Source of the DNA: Tetrastigma voinierianum
Taxonomy: Eukaryota; Streptophyta; Magnoliopsida; Vitales; Vitaceae
Assembly (NCBI GenBank): GCA_016808115.1
Contig: JAEQBH010002859.1
Coordinates: 160,218 to 224,217, forward strand
Reading direction: 5' to 3'
Length of the DNA stretch: 64,000 nt
The notes below the pieces were generated by a model. That model had not been told where the DNA came from and made no database searches. It worked only from the letters and a program-made list of their open reading frames with translations. Of this stretch, positions 35,602-47,597 are shown piece by piece (position 1 is the stretch's first letter; every line of letters begins with the position of its first letter). The translations under genes and the position numbers were made by a program.

Positions 35602-37631
35602 TTAAATACATCTGTCAAAGTTGGAGCCAAAGAGCGAATTATCGCCAGGAAAATCTGGCATACATTCAACAAGCTCCAACTGTCTTGTTAACTGAATCAA
35701 ACACTCGTAAATCTGTTCAGATTCAGGATGTGATTTATCTCTAACAATGAACTCGTACACAATGCCATTCACCTCAATTGAACTACAACCAGGAGTCTTC
35801 TCCACTCCTCTCTGCCTCATCATCTTCCTCACCTTCCTAGCCTCCTCCCACATTTCTGCTTCTCCATACATATTTGCAAGCAAAACATAAATTCCGCTGT
35901 CATGAGGATCCAATTGAAGAAGTTTAGAAGCTACTCGTTCTCCCATCAAAACATTTCCATGAATTCGACAAGCAAAAAACAGTGCACCCCAAACCACAGC
36001 ATCTGCTGCCATTGGCATACTCTTGATCAGTGCTTCTGCCTCCTCCAAAAGACCAGCCCTTCCTAGAAGGTCCACCATGCAAGAATAGTGCTTAAGCTTG
36101 GGGGAAAGATTAAATTTGGAGCTCATTTGTGCAAAATACTTACGTCCCTCTTCAACCAAACCTCCATGACAACAAGCTGAAAGTAACCCAAGGAAGGTGA
36201 CCTCGTCTGGAACCAAATTACTATCAATCATCTCCGAGAAGTAAGCTATGGCATCATATGCATTCCCATGAAGGGCTAAACCACAAATAATGGCCGTCCA
36301 AGTCAAAGAGTTTCTTCTAGGAAGCTCTTGGAAAACCTGAAGAGCCTTAGAGATCTTCCCACATTTGGCATACATGTCAACTAGGGCAGTCCCCAATGCC
36401 ACATTTAAAGAAAGTTCATATTTTTCAATATAATGGTGAATCCATATTCCAACATTCAGCGCTCCAAGTTGTGAGCATGCACTCAAGCAGTTGACCATGG
36501 TTACCTCATCAGGCTTTATATTCATGGCTTGCATTTCATTAAACAAAACCAAAGCCTCCTTACGGTTAGCATAGACATAACCACAATCAACTGAAAATTC
36601 CAAGGTACCACATCTTTGTCTGGCATAGCATAAAAAATCTTTCGTGCCATATCAAGAAGGCCAGATTTGGCATAGCCAACAATGATTGTAGTCCACGAGA
36701 CCATGGTCTTGTTTGTCATGCTATCAAATAACTTCCGTGCTTCCTCCAGATTCCCACCTTCATTCATATCCATAAGTGCATTAGCAAGTGAAATTGTAGT
36801 TTTCAAAATCCATTTTCTTCAATATAACAGTGAGACTCTCTAAGATCCAAATCCTCAACTGTGCATGAAACAAATCATTGTAACCTCATCGGCTTAATTC
36901 CCTCCCACCTGCATTCCCGATAAAATTTAATGCCTCACGCCGACCACTCTCGAACATATCCATTTATCATTGAATTCCAAGAAAACCAAATCCCTCACAA
37001 CTTTCGTCAAACACTTTCCGTGCACCTTCTAGGTCTCCACATGACACCAACATGTGAATCACAGCGTGAACACAAACACATCGAATCAAAGCCGATGCAA
37101 CACATGCCCCAGAATCCATTTCCCAACCGGATCAACGACAACCTCGCGCAAGCCTTAAACAACAAAGGGTAAGTATAATTATCAGGCTTAATCCCATCAC
37201 ACTGCAACACTTTCTTATACAACACAACAGCTTCTCTCGGGATCTCGCTGTCCAAAAACCCTCTGATGGCCACATTCCAAGAAAACGAATTCGGATTGCG
37301 AGTATTGAACAAAATTTTAGTACAGTAATCAAGATCCCGCCATTCTGAGATAGCACAGAAGGAGATTAAACGACTGGGGCAAACCCACATCTGAATCTAG
37401 CCCTGTTAGGACCATTTGGGACTGGATTTGCTTCAGCTGATAAATGGATTTGCATTTTTCAAGAAGAGAGAGGAGGGGATTTGAGAGAACAAAAGAGTGG
37501 TTTGTGTTCCAATTTATGGGGTTTTCTTTGTGGGGTAAGAGAGAGCGACTGTGAATGTGGAGTGAAGAAGGAAGTGAAGGCTTTGGAATCGACCGTTGAG
37601 ATCTGAGGCGAACGAGAAAGAGAATAAACAT
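35602..37631 (-). pseudogene. SLO1: E-subgroup PPR protein, SLO1/At2g22410 homologue, frame broken
   Basis: It spans about 676 codons, the length of the family. The N-terminus at 37631 is Arg/Ser/Pro-rich, like a mitochondrial transit peptide, followed by LLSLLEKCKSIYQLKQIQSQ and then PLS-type PPR repeats (NPNSFSWNVAIRGFLDSEIP, MTNKTMVSWTTIIVGYAKSG, ACSQLGALNVGIWIHHYIEK, DEVTFLGLLSACCHGGLVEE). The E domain includes GCSSIEVNGIVYEFIVRDKS. SLO1 is a mitochondrial editing factor acting on nad4 and nad9 transcripts; that role is from the family. Intact frames cover 37631-37400, 37390-37130, 36806-36600 and 36603-35602. Between 36810 and 37130 several indels destroy the repeats, and a frameshift lies at about 36590. 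No intron is evident. A 9.8-kb MULE sits about 120 bp upstream of the start and separates the gene from its old promoter, which would favour loss of function. Consensus error remains an alternative. Confidence 0.85.
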
Positions 37632-37740
37632 AGGGTTTTTCCTTCTCTTTGCGCCTGTTTTCTGGCGGGAAAAAGCTTCAAAGATTTGTTGGGTAGTTGA
37701 ATAATGAGCTTCAACTATAACTATTTCCTGTTCAAGAAGG

Positions 37741-37749
37741 AAAGCAAGC
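37741..37749. repeat. Left 9-bp target-site duplication of the MULE
   Basis: AAAGCAAGC directly precedes the left TIR (GAGTTTTGACG). The identical 9-mer follows the right TIR at 47589. Nine base pairs is the standard Mutator target duplication. Confidence 0.95.
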
Positions 37750-38040
37750 GAGTTTTGACGTGAATAGTCCTTCTAAAATAAAAAAATCAAGATTTTAATC
37801 TTTGGTTTGAAAAAATATAACGAGTGGTGTTGGTATTGGAACAGAATTGGCAACGTTTAGGAAAATTAATTTGTATGTAGCGCCCAGTATTAAAGCAAAA
37901 TTTTGATATCGGCGTTATTACGAGACAGTATTGAGTTAAAAGCTTAAAGTCGATTCCTTGGCGCGATATTAAAAAAAATTTTCTAAATATCCGGCATTTT
38001 GAGCGTGTATTAAGTTAAAGCTAAAAGTCGAGTATGTGTG
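37750..38040. repeat. Left terminal inverted repeat of the MULE
   Basis: The first 32 bp match the inverse of the right end almost perfectly. Similarity continues, weakening, through the TTTGAAAAA, TATTGGAACA, TTTAGGAAAATTAA, TATTGAGTTAA and TCCGGCATT segments to about 38040. The CGGCGTT-type palindromes of the right TIR are degenerate here. Confidence 0.9.
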
Positions 38041-39640
38041 TATTTAATGTAAACTCGAAATTAACTTATTTGGATTTCACTGGCTTACTTAATTGTGCTT
38101 CATATGTGCTGATATCTAGAGACCAACACAACGTTTTTTGATATCTAGAGAAACTGGAAGTGCAAGATAGTATTTATAACAACATAAAAACCAACACAAA
38201 ATAAAAATTCGTTTATGCTACATCAAAAATTTAGTTAAAATTTAGAATTTGTCAAATGTTTCTTCCACCTCGGACTGGATTGGACTATCTCTGCATGTTC
38301 CTTTCCCATGGCCTAAAATCCCAGAATAAGCGGGCATCACATACAGCAAAATCCTGTTCCAATATTTAAACATCTTTAAGACCTATAAATATATATAAAA
38401 TTACAAGCTTGGCTCTTCAGGATAGAAAGTAGCAAGTACCAATGATTTTCAAGTTAGCAGTTATTTTCTGCTTGAGCTGAAGTAGTTTGCATATCTGCCT
38501 AATTTAGGCCATTAAAAACCTTCAAGGATTGAAAAACTACGAAAACATGTATAATATCAAGAAAAAGAATAAGTCAGCTGTAATGGGAAATAGATATAAC
38601 TAAGAATTTAAGTAAACATGGGTTTTTTTTCAAAGCAGAAGAATATGCAACTATACTAAACAGACTAAACAAAAGTTTCTAGGGAGATTAAGCAGATCCA
38701 CTTCAATAGACAAACAGAATATAGCAGTTTTTTTTTTTTTACATGCTCCAACAACAGCACCTTAAATGAACATCACGGTTGCCAGGCCTGCTATATATGT
38801 TGTTCTTTTCATCCATCAGCACAGGAACAGGCTACGACGCCTCTTGAGATCCAATATATAGAGTTATAGATCTTCCAGTACACTTCCCTGACCTTCCTTG
38901 ATGGATGGAACAGCCCTTGTAGGCAGTAGTTTAGTACCATAGCAGCACCCAAGGCTTACTTAAATAAAAAAAACCCAAAATGCCCTCTATTATAGCCATA
39001 GATGGTAAATATAATATATAATTATAATAGATACAGTATATTATAATAATAGTTTAATCAAATCATAAGTATTTTTAAGAAATGTTTGACTAAAAAATAT
39101 CAAATAATTCAAAATTTATAAAATTAACTTGTGTGTATTTTATTGAAAAATAATCCATTTTAAATAAAAATATAATTTATTTATTTTATGTATTTACATG
39201 TTTTATAAAAAATGATTATCTTTAGAAAATAATATTGAGTGTTTTTGGAACTATGATAAAATCGAGTATTAGACATGTATGTACCAAAAGACATGTGTAA
39301 TATTCAAAAGACATGTATGTACCAAATCATGCATATACCAAAACATTTAAATATATTAAAACAATTTATACAAATTTTCATAAATAAAAATAATATACAT
39401 CGATGTGTCCCCGCAGATGGCGCTATATTTCTCTTGGGGCGATCTACGCAAAATAAATAGTCACGTTTAGGCAATATGGTCTGTGGAGTCACGAGACGGA
39501 GCTAAGGGTGATGGAGTAGGGAGGCGATGGGCTAGGGCTGATGGAGCCCGAGGGGGTGATGGGTAGAAGTGTCGATGGATGGAGTAGTAAATGTACCGTC
39601 AGTACGGGAGTCACCCCTAAGCTGGAAGTCCTACCCGCTC
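38041..39640. other. MULE interior between left TIR and the mobile-domain gene
   Basis: About 1.6 kb, AT-rich, with a poly-T run at 38730-38741 and a short repeated segment AAAAGACATGT (39286, 39308). No coding sequence is recognisable. It would hold the 3' end signals of the mobile-domain gene. Confidence 0.5.
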
Positions 39641-39642
39641 AA

Positions 39643-42212
39643 TTAAAGGTCATGATGAGTATCATCTATGGGAGACAATGTATGGGATGGTAAGGTGTAA
39701 CTGACAATGGGATATCTTGCTATGGAAATTTGGCTCTTGTCGACACAGGATAAGAGTCTGAGGCCGTGCAGAGTGCAGTAAGAATTATGTTGATGTGTAA
39801 TGTGGGGGTAGGAAGGTAATGTGTCAATGTGAGTGGGTATGGAAGGTGATGTGTAGGTGTGTGAGTATAAACTTATTTCGGGTGAGGGGTAAGTATAGGA
39901 GGGTATCGAAGTAGGCAAAGTCGGCTCAAGTGTACCTAGACCGCTCTCACTGTCTGGACCATGACCTGACCCACCATCTCGAGCACGACCTCGGCGATCA
40001 ACTCCTCCTCTCCCTCTCCCTCTCCCTGCGCCTCGGGCGAACATACGTGATGGTGTGGATGACAGGAGGTCTAATCTGATGGCTCATGTGATGTCGAGCC
40101 TCTGAGTGTGCCGGCGATCAGAGTGGGTTCTTTACGATACGGTGCAACACCGATCGAGGCAATATGATGTATGTCGCATAGTACCGGGTGTATCAAGCGA
40201 GAGCGAATGGCTATATGTGGAGTCATTGTGGCGATCGAGTGAAACAAAAGAAAATTTATAATTACATAATATATTAATTAAAATTAGGTAAAATATTTTA
40301 GAAACACATGACTCTAACTTACCAAAAGATCCATACTCTGCATTTGTAGTGGTAGACCCATAAAATATCATCTCTATGCGATCATTGGTGTCATAAGCGT
40401 CGTGTATCTGGCGATACCCGCTGCATGTATGAATCATGAAAGTCCATCAAACCCACCATAGGGGTGAAGTGATGATCCCTAGCCGCTGCGCGTCTCCATA
40501 ATGCATGTATGGTGCATGAAGCGTCGCGATCGCGGTGGTGTCGTCCCACGTGCATCCTTGCATGCAATTGTTGCTCGTAAGAGCAAGGCTGGAGTATCTC
40601 ACGATGCATCTAAGCTATGCGAGTCTCTGCGGACGATGCCACTCCAACAATCTCGAAACATATGAGCGGGCATACGTCAAAGCGGATCTCTTGATCAGCT
40701 AAGCAGATATATGGGAGATGCTCAAGTAACTCTCCGCATTATGGTACACCGTAGGACCTACATGTAGAACACTTTATGTCGATACATTTTACAAGAATGA
40801 ATATAATTAATATAGAACCATGTAATTTTACATGAACATTACGTCGAATTACGTGCATCTAGGCGGTCTCGAACAAGGAGTACACTAGATGGGTTTATGC
40901 ACCGTGTCGAAGGTACCCTCCACCTACACTAAGTGGAAGAGCTAGCTCGACCTACGGCTCGGTAGGAGGTTGTTTGGTAATCCATCGTGGACGACCTCGG
41001 AGTAAGGTCACCATCCACAGGCATCGAGCATCGGCATCGTGTAAGGCATGAGAGGGTGGTGAATCTGTAGATCTAGTGGTCGCCCAAAATCGGGTGTGAA
41101 TTAAGTCTCTCCAGTGACCATAGGCGAGATACGAGAAATAATGAGAAAGTGGGTAAAAAATTGAAGTTTTATATTGCGTTAGGAAAAAATATAAATCGTG
41201 TCAAAGTTCAGGACAACATTCATAATCGAGGCGGAGTCTCGCTTTGTATGCAGGAGGTCACCCAAAATACAACATGTACAAATAATTAAAACCAACATGT
41301 CGATGACCCCTTGATAGGTCGAATTATGAGTAATAGTGGCGTAAGAAGCCCGATTCATCCATACACAACAACACACATTCAGTTAATACATACGTATGAG
41401 TGTAATCTAGCCCAGCTAATACCACGGCTACAATCGGCGCTCTGGCATAACTATGAGTATGTATGTGCTAGTGCACCACCCCAAGCTATATGTGCAATAA
41501 AGCGTCAAATCTCTAGTAAGAGGGAGAAGAAAGCTGTGGGAACATGCACACCCTTCTTGTCTGCAAACAAGAAGGATTCGATCAGCGCTAAGATGAACCC
41601 ACGCGCACAACGCTCTAATGTGACCTCATCTGCATCAGGTGGTGGGGTGGATAACTGGAAACATAACCACCGCAAGGAGATAGTGGCTCCTCTGATAGCA
41701 TCGGTGGGTGGGATGTGCCGACTCAGCGCTGCTTGCTTCGCCACATCCCTTCAGTACACATGTGCCGAGTGGCTAATGGGCCATGGATCGAAGGCCAAGG
41801 GGATGGTGGCGTCTGTAAGGTAATCGTCATCTCCCTCTTGGCACATGAAAGCGTGTGTCTCGGGCGCCATCTCGGCCAATTGAGGTGATAAGTGGCGTCG
41901 ATCGCGATGTGACGGTATATCTGGTAAAATCAGGACCTAATCCGTATGGCTGAATCGAATATCCATCCTCCACATAGTCACATGAAGGCTCTCATGTCTG
42001 GCTGTCGAGGCGGAGGATCTCGAAGGCGTAAGCAACTAAACATCAAATTTAAAAGTGGATTTATGTATAAATTGTGTGCAATACTAATAGTAATTGCTAA
42101 TTAACAAATTACGTACCTGCTCTGTATCTACTAAGTGTGATCGGTGTCTGTCTTGCAATACCAAGACAGATGTATCCGACGGATCCGCATCATGAATCCC
42201 CCTGAACGCCAT
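39643..42212 (-). pseudogene. Plant mobile domain (PMD, MAIN-like) gene carried by the MULE, decayed
   Basis: Exon 1 is 42212-42117 (32 codons, including SDTSVLVLQDRHRSH, donor GTACGT). After an intron comes a decayed PMD: GWIFDSAIRI, PRWRPETHAFM, ATIPLAFDPWP, then 41744-41505 with LRWLCFQLSTPPPDADEVTL and ARGFILALIESFLFADKKG, a degenerate WGGALAHTY segment, and at about 40.7-40.39 kb DVCPLICFEIVG, RDHHFTPMVGLMDFHDSYMQ and DTRRL. The C-terminus (40044-39643) is RGRGRGG-rich and then Pro/Ser/Thr/Tyr-rich, common in such proteins. PMD (PF10536) occurs in the host proteins MAIN/MAIL1, which are needed for silencing and genome stability, and in transposons. It lies in tandem downstream of the transposase. 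Several stops and shifts, plus an intron-like insert at about 41.15-41.4 kb, are present. Confidence 0.8.
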
Positions 42213-42457
42213 GTCTATAAGATATAACAAATCCAACATAATTGTCAAATATGGTTGTCAATATTAATTACAGCGACAATTTACAATAAACACGTACAAT
42301 AAGAATGTTTCATTCAATAGAATAAGTCTGATACAAGACAACTACAAAATATTCGGGGCCTTGTTTACAAGAAATAAACGCTAGTACATAAGTCTTATAC
42401 AAGCATTTAAAAAAAGTTGAGGCCTCGTTTACAAACCAAACAACTAATTGCCTTACT

Positions 42458-44600
42458 TCACATACATAATGACTGATTTCCTCTCTTACAAGGCCAATGG
42501 GTGTGACCACATTGTTTGCACAACCCACATTTTATCTTAGTTTTCCCCTCCCTAACGTCCATTTCATTATGCAAACGGGTTGATTTAGGGCGGGGCGGTG
42601 AGCTCAGTTTCATTGACCCAGGAGCTACGATCGTTGGACCATCATAAAGAGGCCACTCATCTTCATTGAATATGGGATAAAACAAGTTTGCCCAAGTGTC
42701 ATAATAAGACTGCGTAGTGTAGTAGCCTTGAACAAATAACCGAAAATCAACACATCGATGCTGACATGTTGCTATGATATGGGCTATGAAATCCATATAT
42801 CGGTGTCTTACCATGTGCATTTCTTGTCATTTAAGTTCAAGTGATGAATCACGACCACTCTCTGGACTTCACGTGAAATTTGCCTTTGCGTAAGTGATCG
42901 TAAGGGCAATTCCATTGACCCGGCCTTAACCACACGACCACGAATCGAGCATCAACATATGGAGTGAATTGCTCATCGGATGCCAATCTAAGCGACACCT
43001 TGTTCCTTCTTACAACAAAATGCTTGTTAAGGCGGGAAAATGTCAAGCCCGAACTAATACGGTGATTGGTAAGTTGTGAGGCCTTTAGAACATTGTTAAA
43101 TACCTCGACATATTGGTTGTCATTATCCCATATCTTCATTTCCATCATGTCAGAAGTGCCATAACGGAAGAGGATCGCCTCCTAACCATTGTAGTGCTTG
43201 AGTTAATTCTCCCAAATTGTAGCCATACTGTTCATCTTCCCGTAGTTATACCATAATTGCTCTGTATACAAATTCTTCAACAGGTTTATCTTTGAAGCGG
43301 GTCATAAAATTGCTTACCAAGATGACGCGTCTGAATCTGTGATAGGCATATGGTGCATCCCAGCGAAGATGAGGATCACTCATAAATTTGCCATAATACG
43401 GATGTCTATCGGATATAACCTAGTGTGGTTGAGTTACTCTGTTTGATACATACGAGAACCATCCTGACTATCAATATTCTTGCCTTCCGTAATAGCAAAT
43501 GTCAGTGAACAATGATTATTTCCATCCATCCTGTAATCCACAATGTCCTTTATACTTCCCATACAAATGTGGCACCATCAATACTAATCTGCGAGCAGTG
43601 ATTTGCGAACCCTTGATATGGTATTCCAATGCACCTAGAAACACGCGGAATGTCTCATTGTTTGGCACACTAGCAGAGGTGGATTTCAAATGACACAATC
43701 AGAGTTGAAGCTTTGTTCTATGGCCAAGAACAAGCGTGGGAAGATACGTATATAGTAGGAAATATCCTTAAATAAGTGTCTAAATGCCTTATACTTCCAT
43801 CGAGGCTTTTATATGAAATTTCATGTCTATCATTCCATAACGAGTTGCTTGAATAGCGACAAAGGACAACGTAATTGTGCCTTAATTATTACGTATGCTG
43901 ACGACAACCAGCTCAGTCAGTTATTGATGGTCTCGAGTTGAAACGCAGTTTACACAAGTATGCGTGCCTCTTTGTTGAGTCACAAATAAGCGTGTCTTGC
44001 CACCCAGCCATGGCCGACTGTTGACAGTGACATTCATTCTTGCATCTTAGGCCAGGCAATTTTTGAGGAAACAACTGCAACCAAACTCTGGTGTGCTCTA
44101 ATTGGAGTAAATCTTTGCGGCCTCTTGCAATTGGTTAAAATTAAAAACTAGCAACTACAAAATTCACCACTCGCATAGTGGTTGTCTTGCCCCCGTGAGT
44201 CCAAGCCACTTGAAATAGCAATATCTATGTTTTCAACATGTTCAAAACAAGGTGTTGGTGGTGGTGATACTGAATGAGGCTGACTCATCGGTCCCTCGTC
44301 ATCATCACCGCGATATTCGATCATCTGAGATAATGCATGGCGAGACAAATATCCCTCATCTCATTCTCGAAACGGTTGTAGTGCGGAATGATGATACATG
44401 TCGCCGGCTTGAACATGTAAGTCATCATCATGATCATCATCATCTTCATCATCATCTTCGCCAGTTCATCATTACCTTCTTCATAAGCGCCGGCATCATC
44501 ATCTCCATATGCTCATGTATCTGAAATCTTGGTACGCTACTAGGCCACGCAGCGCGTCAATTTACTTCAAATTCTCAATTTACGCAGCGCCAATGGTCGA
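42458..44600 (-). pseudogene. MULE (MuDR-type) transposase, decayed
   Basis: An acidic N-terminal stretch (GEDDDEDDDDHDDD, about 44.46-44.42 kb) precedes a PPPTPCFEHVENID region. The first catalytic Asp lies in SIDGA near 43585, one frame off from the adjacent HLYGKYKG (43698-43516). The second lies in ISDRH near 43420, followed by a VSNFMTRFKDKPVEEFV segment. 43148-42849 is the typical SGLTFSRLNKHFVVRRNK and EQFTPYVDARFVV part, and 42820-42458 the SWIM-finger remnant (FIAHIIATCQHRCVDF, one Cys lost) with YYTTQSYYDTW and a C-terminal CGLCKQCGHTHWPC knuckle. The order is that of MULE transposases; at least three frameshifts break it. The N-terminal limit is approximate. Confidence 0.85.
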
Positions 44601-46165
44601 TTTTTCTTGTCGGTGTATTCTAACGACCTCAACAAACAATTCAATTTCCTCGATGGCGGTTGTATTGTTAACCATGTTCAACATTAGGTGCCTGGTCGTC
44701 ATTCCATATTAATAAAAGTTGAACCTATTTCCACATTTTGAGATCTTGTAGATGGTGAACTTTGTTTGTCAATAGGGTGTGCAGAAATATGATATCGCAA
44801 TTGTTGGCGATGCGATCAAGCCAGAGTATTTCCAAAGGCACAATGGAAGCTTTGTTTCAATCATATTTCACATCATTATCAGTCCTCACTATATGTCCAT
44901 TGTAGTAACACATTACGGGAATAGAGGAAATAGACATAATTGACATGTTTCAAATGAAGTAAACAAAATTAAATAGTATGAGAGATGATTATCCTTGGTA
45001 CTTTGTTTATAAATTAAATGGCCCCAATCGTGCCCCCTTTCCGGGACTCATGATTTAATGAAAAATCGGGCAGAGTCTCCTTTGTACGGGGAGCTCTACC
45101 CAAAATACAATTTGTCCTAAAAACACAACCAACATGGCTCAATATCATACAATGACCTCAGTGGGTCCAAATTTGAGTCAAAGTGGCCTAAGCGGGCCCA
45201 TTCTTCTATAATCAACAATAACAACAACATATAGTCTTTCTACTTCCCCATTCCCTTTCTATGTTTAGCTAAAAACTTAATTACCACTATACCCACTTTT
45301 GACCATAAGTTTAATATTTATGTAACTAATTCCTTATTTGTTTATCTTTGTAATAGGTAAAATTCTCCTTCTCAAATACTTCCTTTTATGATAATATAGT
45401 GAAGCACGTCATTTATATTATATGTCACTTCCAACAAATCTTAAACGTTGATCGAAGAACTCATTTCCTATTATTATTATTAAGATGGAATCACACAAGG
45501 CTTTACACATGGAAGTTTCAATTCTTTGTATAATACAATGATGTTTTTATTGAAACTAAGGGGGCAATTTGTTTACAATTTTTAAAACTATATATATATA
45601 TATATTTACAAAGAAAAAGAACAAGAAAAACATAAAGAACACAATTAGTTTCCAGTTTTTAACATTTAGAAAAACACGAAAAACACATAAAATACTAATA
45701 TTTTGTTTTCAAAAGCCCATTCATAAAACATTTTCAAAAAATGAATCAAATAGGTCATAAATATCTTATTTTTATGACCAAAATGAAGTAGAAGTCATGG
45801 GCTTCTTTTTATTTTATGAAGCCAAAGTAGAAAGCCTATGATATGATGATGACATTATTTAATATAAAAACACTATATCTCTATGTAAAATTTAAAAATA
45901 AAATTAAATGTAATTCTAAGACCTTGAATCAAGACTAAAAATAAAAATAAAAAGATTAAAAGGGAGATATTGGGAAATTAATTTGCATTTTCAGAAAGTA
46001 GGAAAGGCCCTTCTGGCTTGAAATTAAATTCCATTTGTCTTGGGCAAAGAAAATAAGTTTGAAACTGCCTTAAAGAAATAATACTCACCTCATTTAAATC
46101 GAGCATGCCTATAGTCTAAATATATCTAAACCAAGAAAAAACAATTGATCCGCGATCTTTCACTT

Positions 46166-46370
46166 AAAACCTATACATAAAATGCTCTATTTGGTTTGGT
46201 GAAGGGAAAACAAAAGAAATTGAAGGTAAAAAATCTTTGGTTTCTATTATTTTGAGATTTGACAGAATAAAACCTATACATAAATATACCCTATTTGAAA
46301 GTTTGGTGAAGGAAAACAAATAAATTAAAAGTAAAAAAATCTTTGGTTTCTATTATTTTGAGACCCTGAC
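46166..46370. repeat. Tandem duplication of about 102 bp inside the MULE
   Basis: AAAACCTATACATAAA and CTTTGGTTTCTATTATTTTG each occur twice, about 102-105 bp apart, with TTTGGTGAAGG between them in both copies. Confidence 0.85.
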
Positions 46371-47234
46371 GAATAAAAACCAAATTCGAGTGCAGGTATT
46401 CATATTTACATTGCATTTGGACTAAGTAAAGGTTTCAATTCCTTTGATGTCATCCACGGCATAAAATGTTGCATTCAAAGTTTTCTTTTCTTTCCTACTT
46501 TACGGGAAACCAAATCCACGGGAAAATTAAGAAATTTACTTCCCGAAAATGGTAGTGGAACAAGTAGTATAGGCAATCCATAGGAAAAATTCAAAATAAA
46601 ACGACCCTATAACTTAAAACCTACAATTGAAGTCGATCAAACACGTGATCAAATTGTAAAAACTCCACAAGCCAAAGGAATCCCAATGCAAACAACTTAG
46701 AAACCCAAAAATCTTCACTCAGCCTTGACAATTTAAGCCAACTCGTGTCAATTAAACCAGATATAAAAGTATGTTTTAACATGCGACCAAAACCTTCAAA
46801 CTTTTCTCAGAAAATGACTCAAAAATCAAAAGCGGTCGAAACACTAAGAACTACCCACATAGAGATGATCACAAAAATTCAAACGTAGCATGGTCATAGT
46901 GATTTTAAGCAAAATCAAGAAGACCCAAATGCATATAAATCAGCGAGTATCCCATTGCGGTGTGAGGATGTGCTTGATATTTTCCTTGTGGTTCTCATGG
47001 AATCGAAGGCCCGTGAATCTAGTACTACTTACTAGCCTTGAACAAAACCACGTCTAAATCAAATCCTAAATGACCCTAACTCCCTAAATCGCAAGAAAAT
47101 GGGACAGAGAACAAACCTCGGAAGGAGAGTTGTTTAATGGTTGTGCAGATGCACCCTTACCGCTCCTTAGGAGTGGGGTGCAGTGGAAGAGGGAGGTGGA
47201 ATTACAATTGGAGGGGGAATGGAGGTGGGGTCAG

Positions 47235-47315
47235 GTGGAGAAGAAAAGCAGGGGAAGGGAGAAAAGAATGGATGGTGGAGAAGAAAAGCGGGGGAAGGGA
47301 GAAAAGAATGGAAGG
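47235..47315. repeat. GA-rich 37-bp tandem duplication next to the right TIR
   Basis: GTGGAGAAGAAAAGC followed by GGGAAGGGAGAAAAGAATGG occurs twice in direct succession. Purine-rich frames crossing it are artefacts. Confidence 0.85.
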
Positions 47316-47334
47316 CGGTCGGGAATATAAGATT

Positions 47335-47588
47335 TAATAGTCGGCATTGTGAACGCCGACTTTTAGTTCAACTCAATACCCGTCGTTCAGAATGCCGGAC
47401 ATTGAAAAAAATTTTAAGTTTAATAGCCGGCGTTGTGAACGCCGACCTTTTAATTTTCCTAAAGGCCGTCGTTCACAACGACGTCCATTGCCACCGTGTT
47501 CCAATACGCACTAGTTTAGTCATATTTTTCAAACCAGCATTAAAATTTGGATTTTTTATTTTAGAAGGACTATTCACGTCAAAAACTC
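47335..47588. repeat. Right terminal inverted repeat of the MULE
   Basis: The inverse complement of the left TIR, about 250 bp. It contains four imperfect palindromes of about 20 bp at 47341, 47381, 47426 and 47465, with core CGGCGTTGTGAACGCCG, spaced about 42 bp apart. Confidence 0.9.
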
Positions 47589-47597
47589 AAAGCAAGC
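47589..47597. repeat. Right 9-bp target-site duplication of the MULE
   Basis: AAAGCAAGC, identical to 37741-37749, directly after the element's last base. Confidence 0.95.

Larger units (their letters stand above)
44601..47334. other. MULE interior upstream of the transposase gene
   Basis: AT-rich, with no recognisable coding sequence. It contains a (TA)n run at 45588-45606, a duplicated block at 46166-46370, an LTR-like hairpin segment at about 45060-45110, and a 37-bp GA-rich tandem duplication at 47235-47315 next to the right TIR. It should include the transposase promoter. Confidence 0.5.
37750..47588 (-). mobile_element. Complete Mutator-like element with transposase and plant mobile domain gene
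   Basis: The 9839-bp element starts GAGTTTTGACGTGAATAGTC and ends with its inverse (GACTATTCACGTCAAAAACTC-like, one base longer). A perfect 9-bp duplication flanks it. Both recognised genes read on the minus strand: a MULE transposase (about 44.6-42.46 kb) and then a plant mobile domain gene (42.2-39.64 kb). Both are frame-broken, so the element is probably immobile now, but the intact TSD says its insertion site has not been rearranged. It sits in the 5' flank of the SLO1-like PPR gene. Confidence 0.93.

Noticed and set aside
44252..44524. His/Asp-rich forward ORF (HHHDHHHLHHH)
   Set aside because: It is the reverse reading of the acidic Asp/Glu stretch of the MULE transposase N-terminus.
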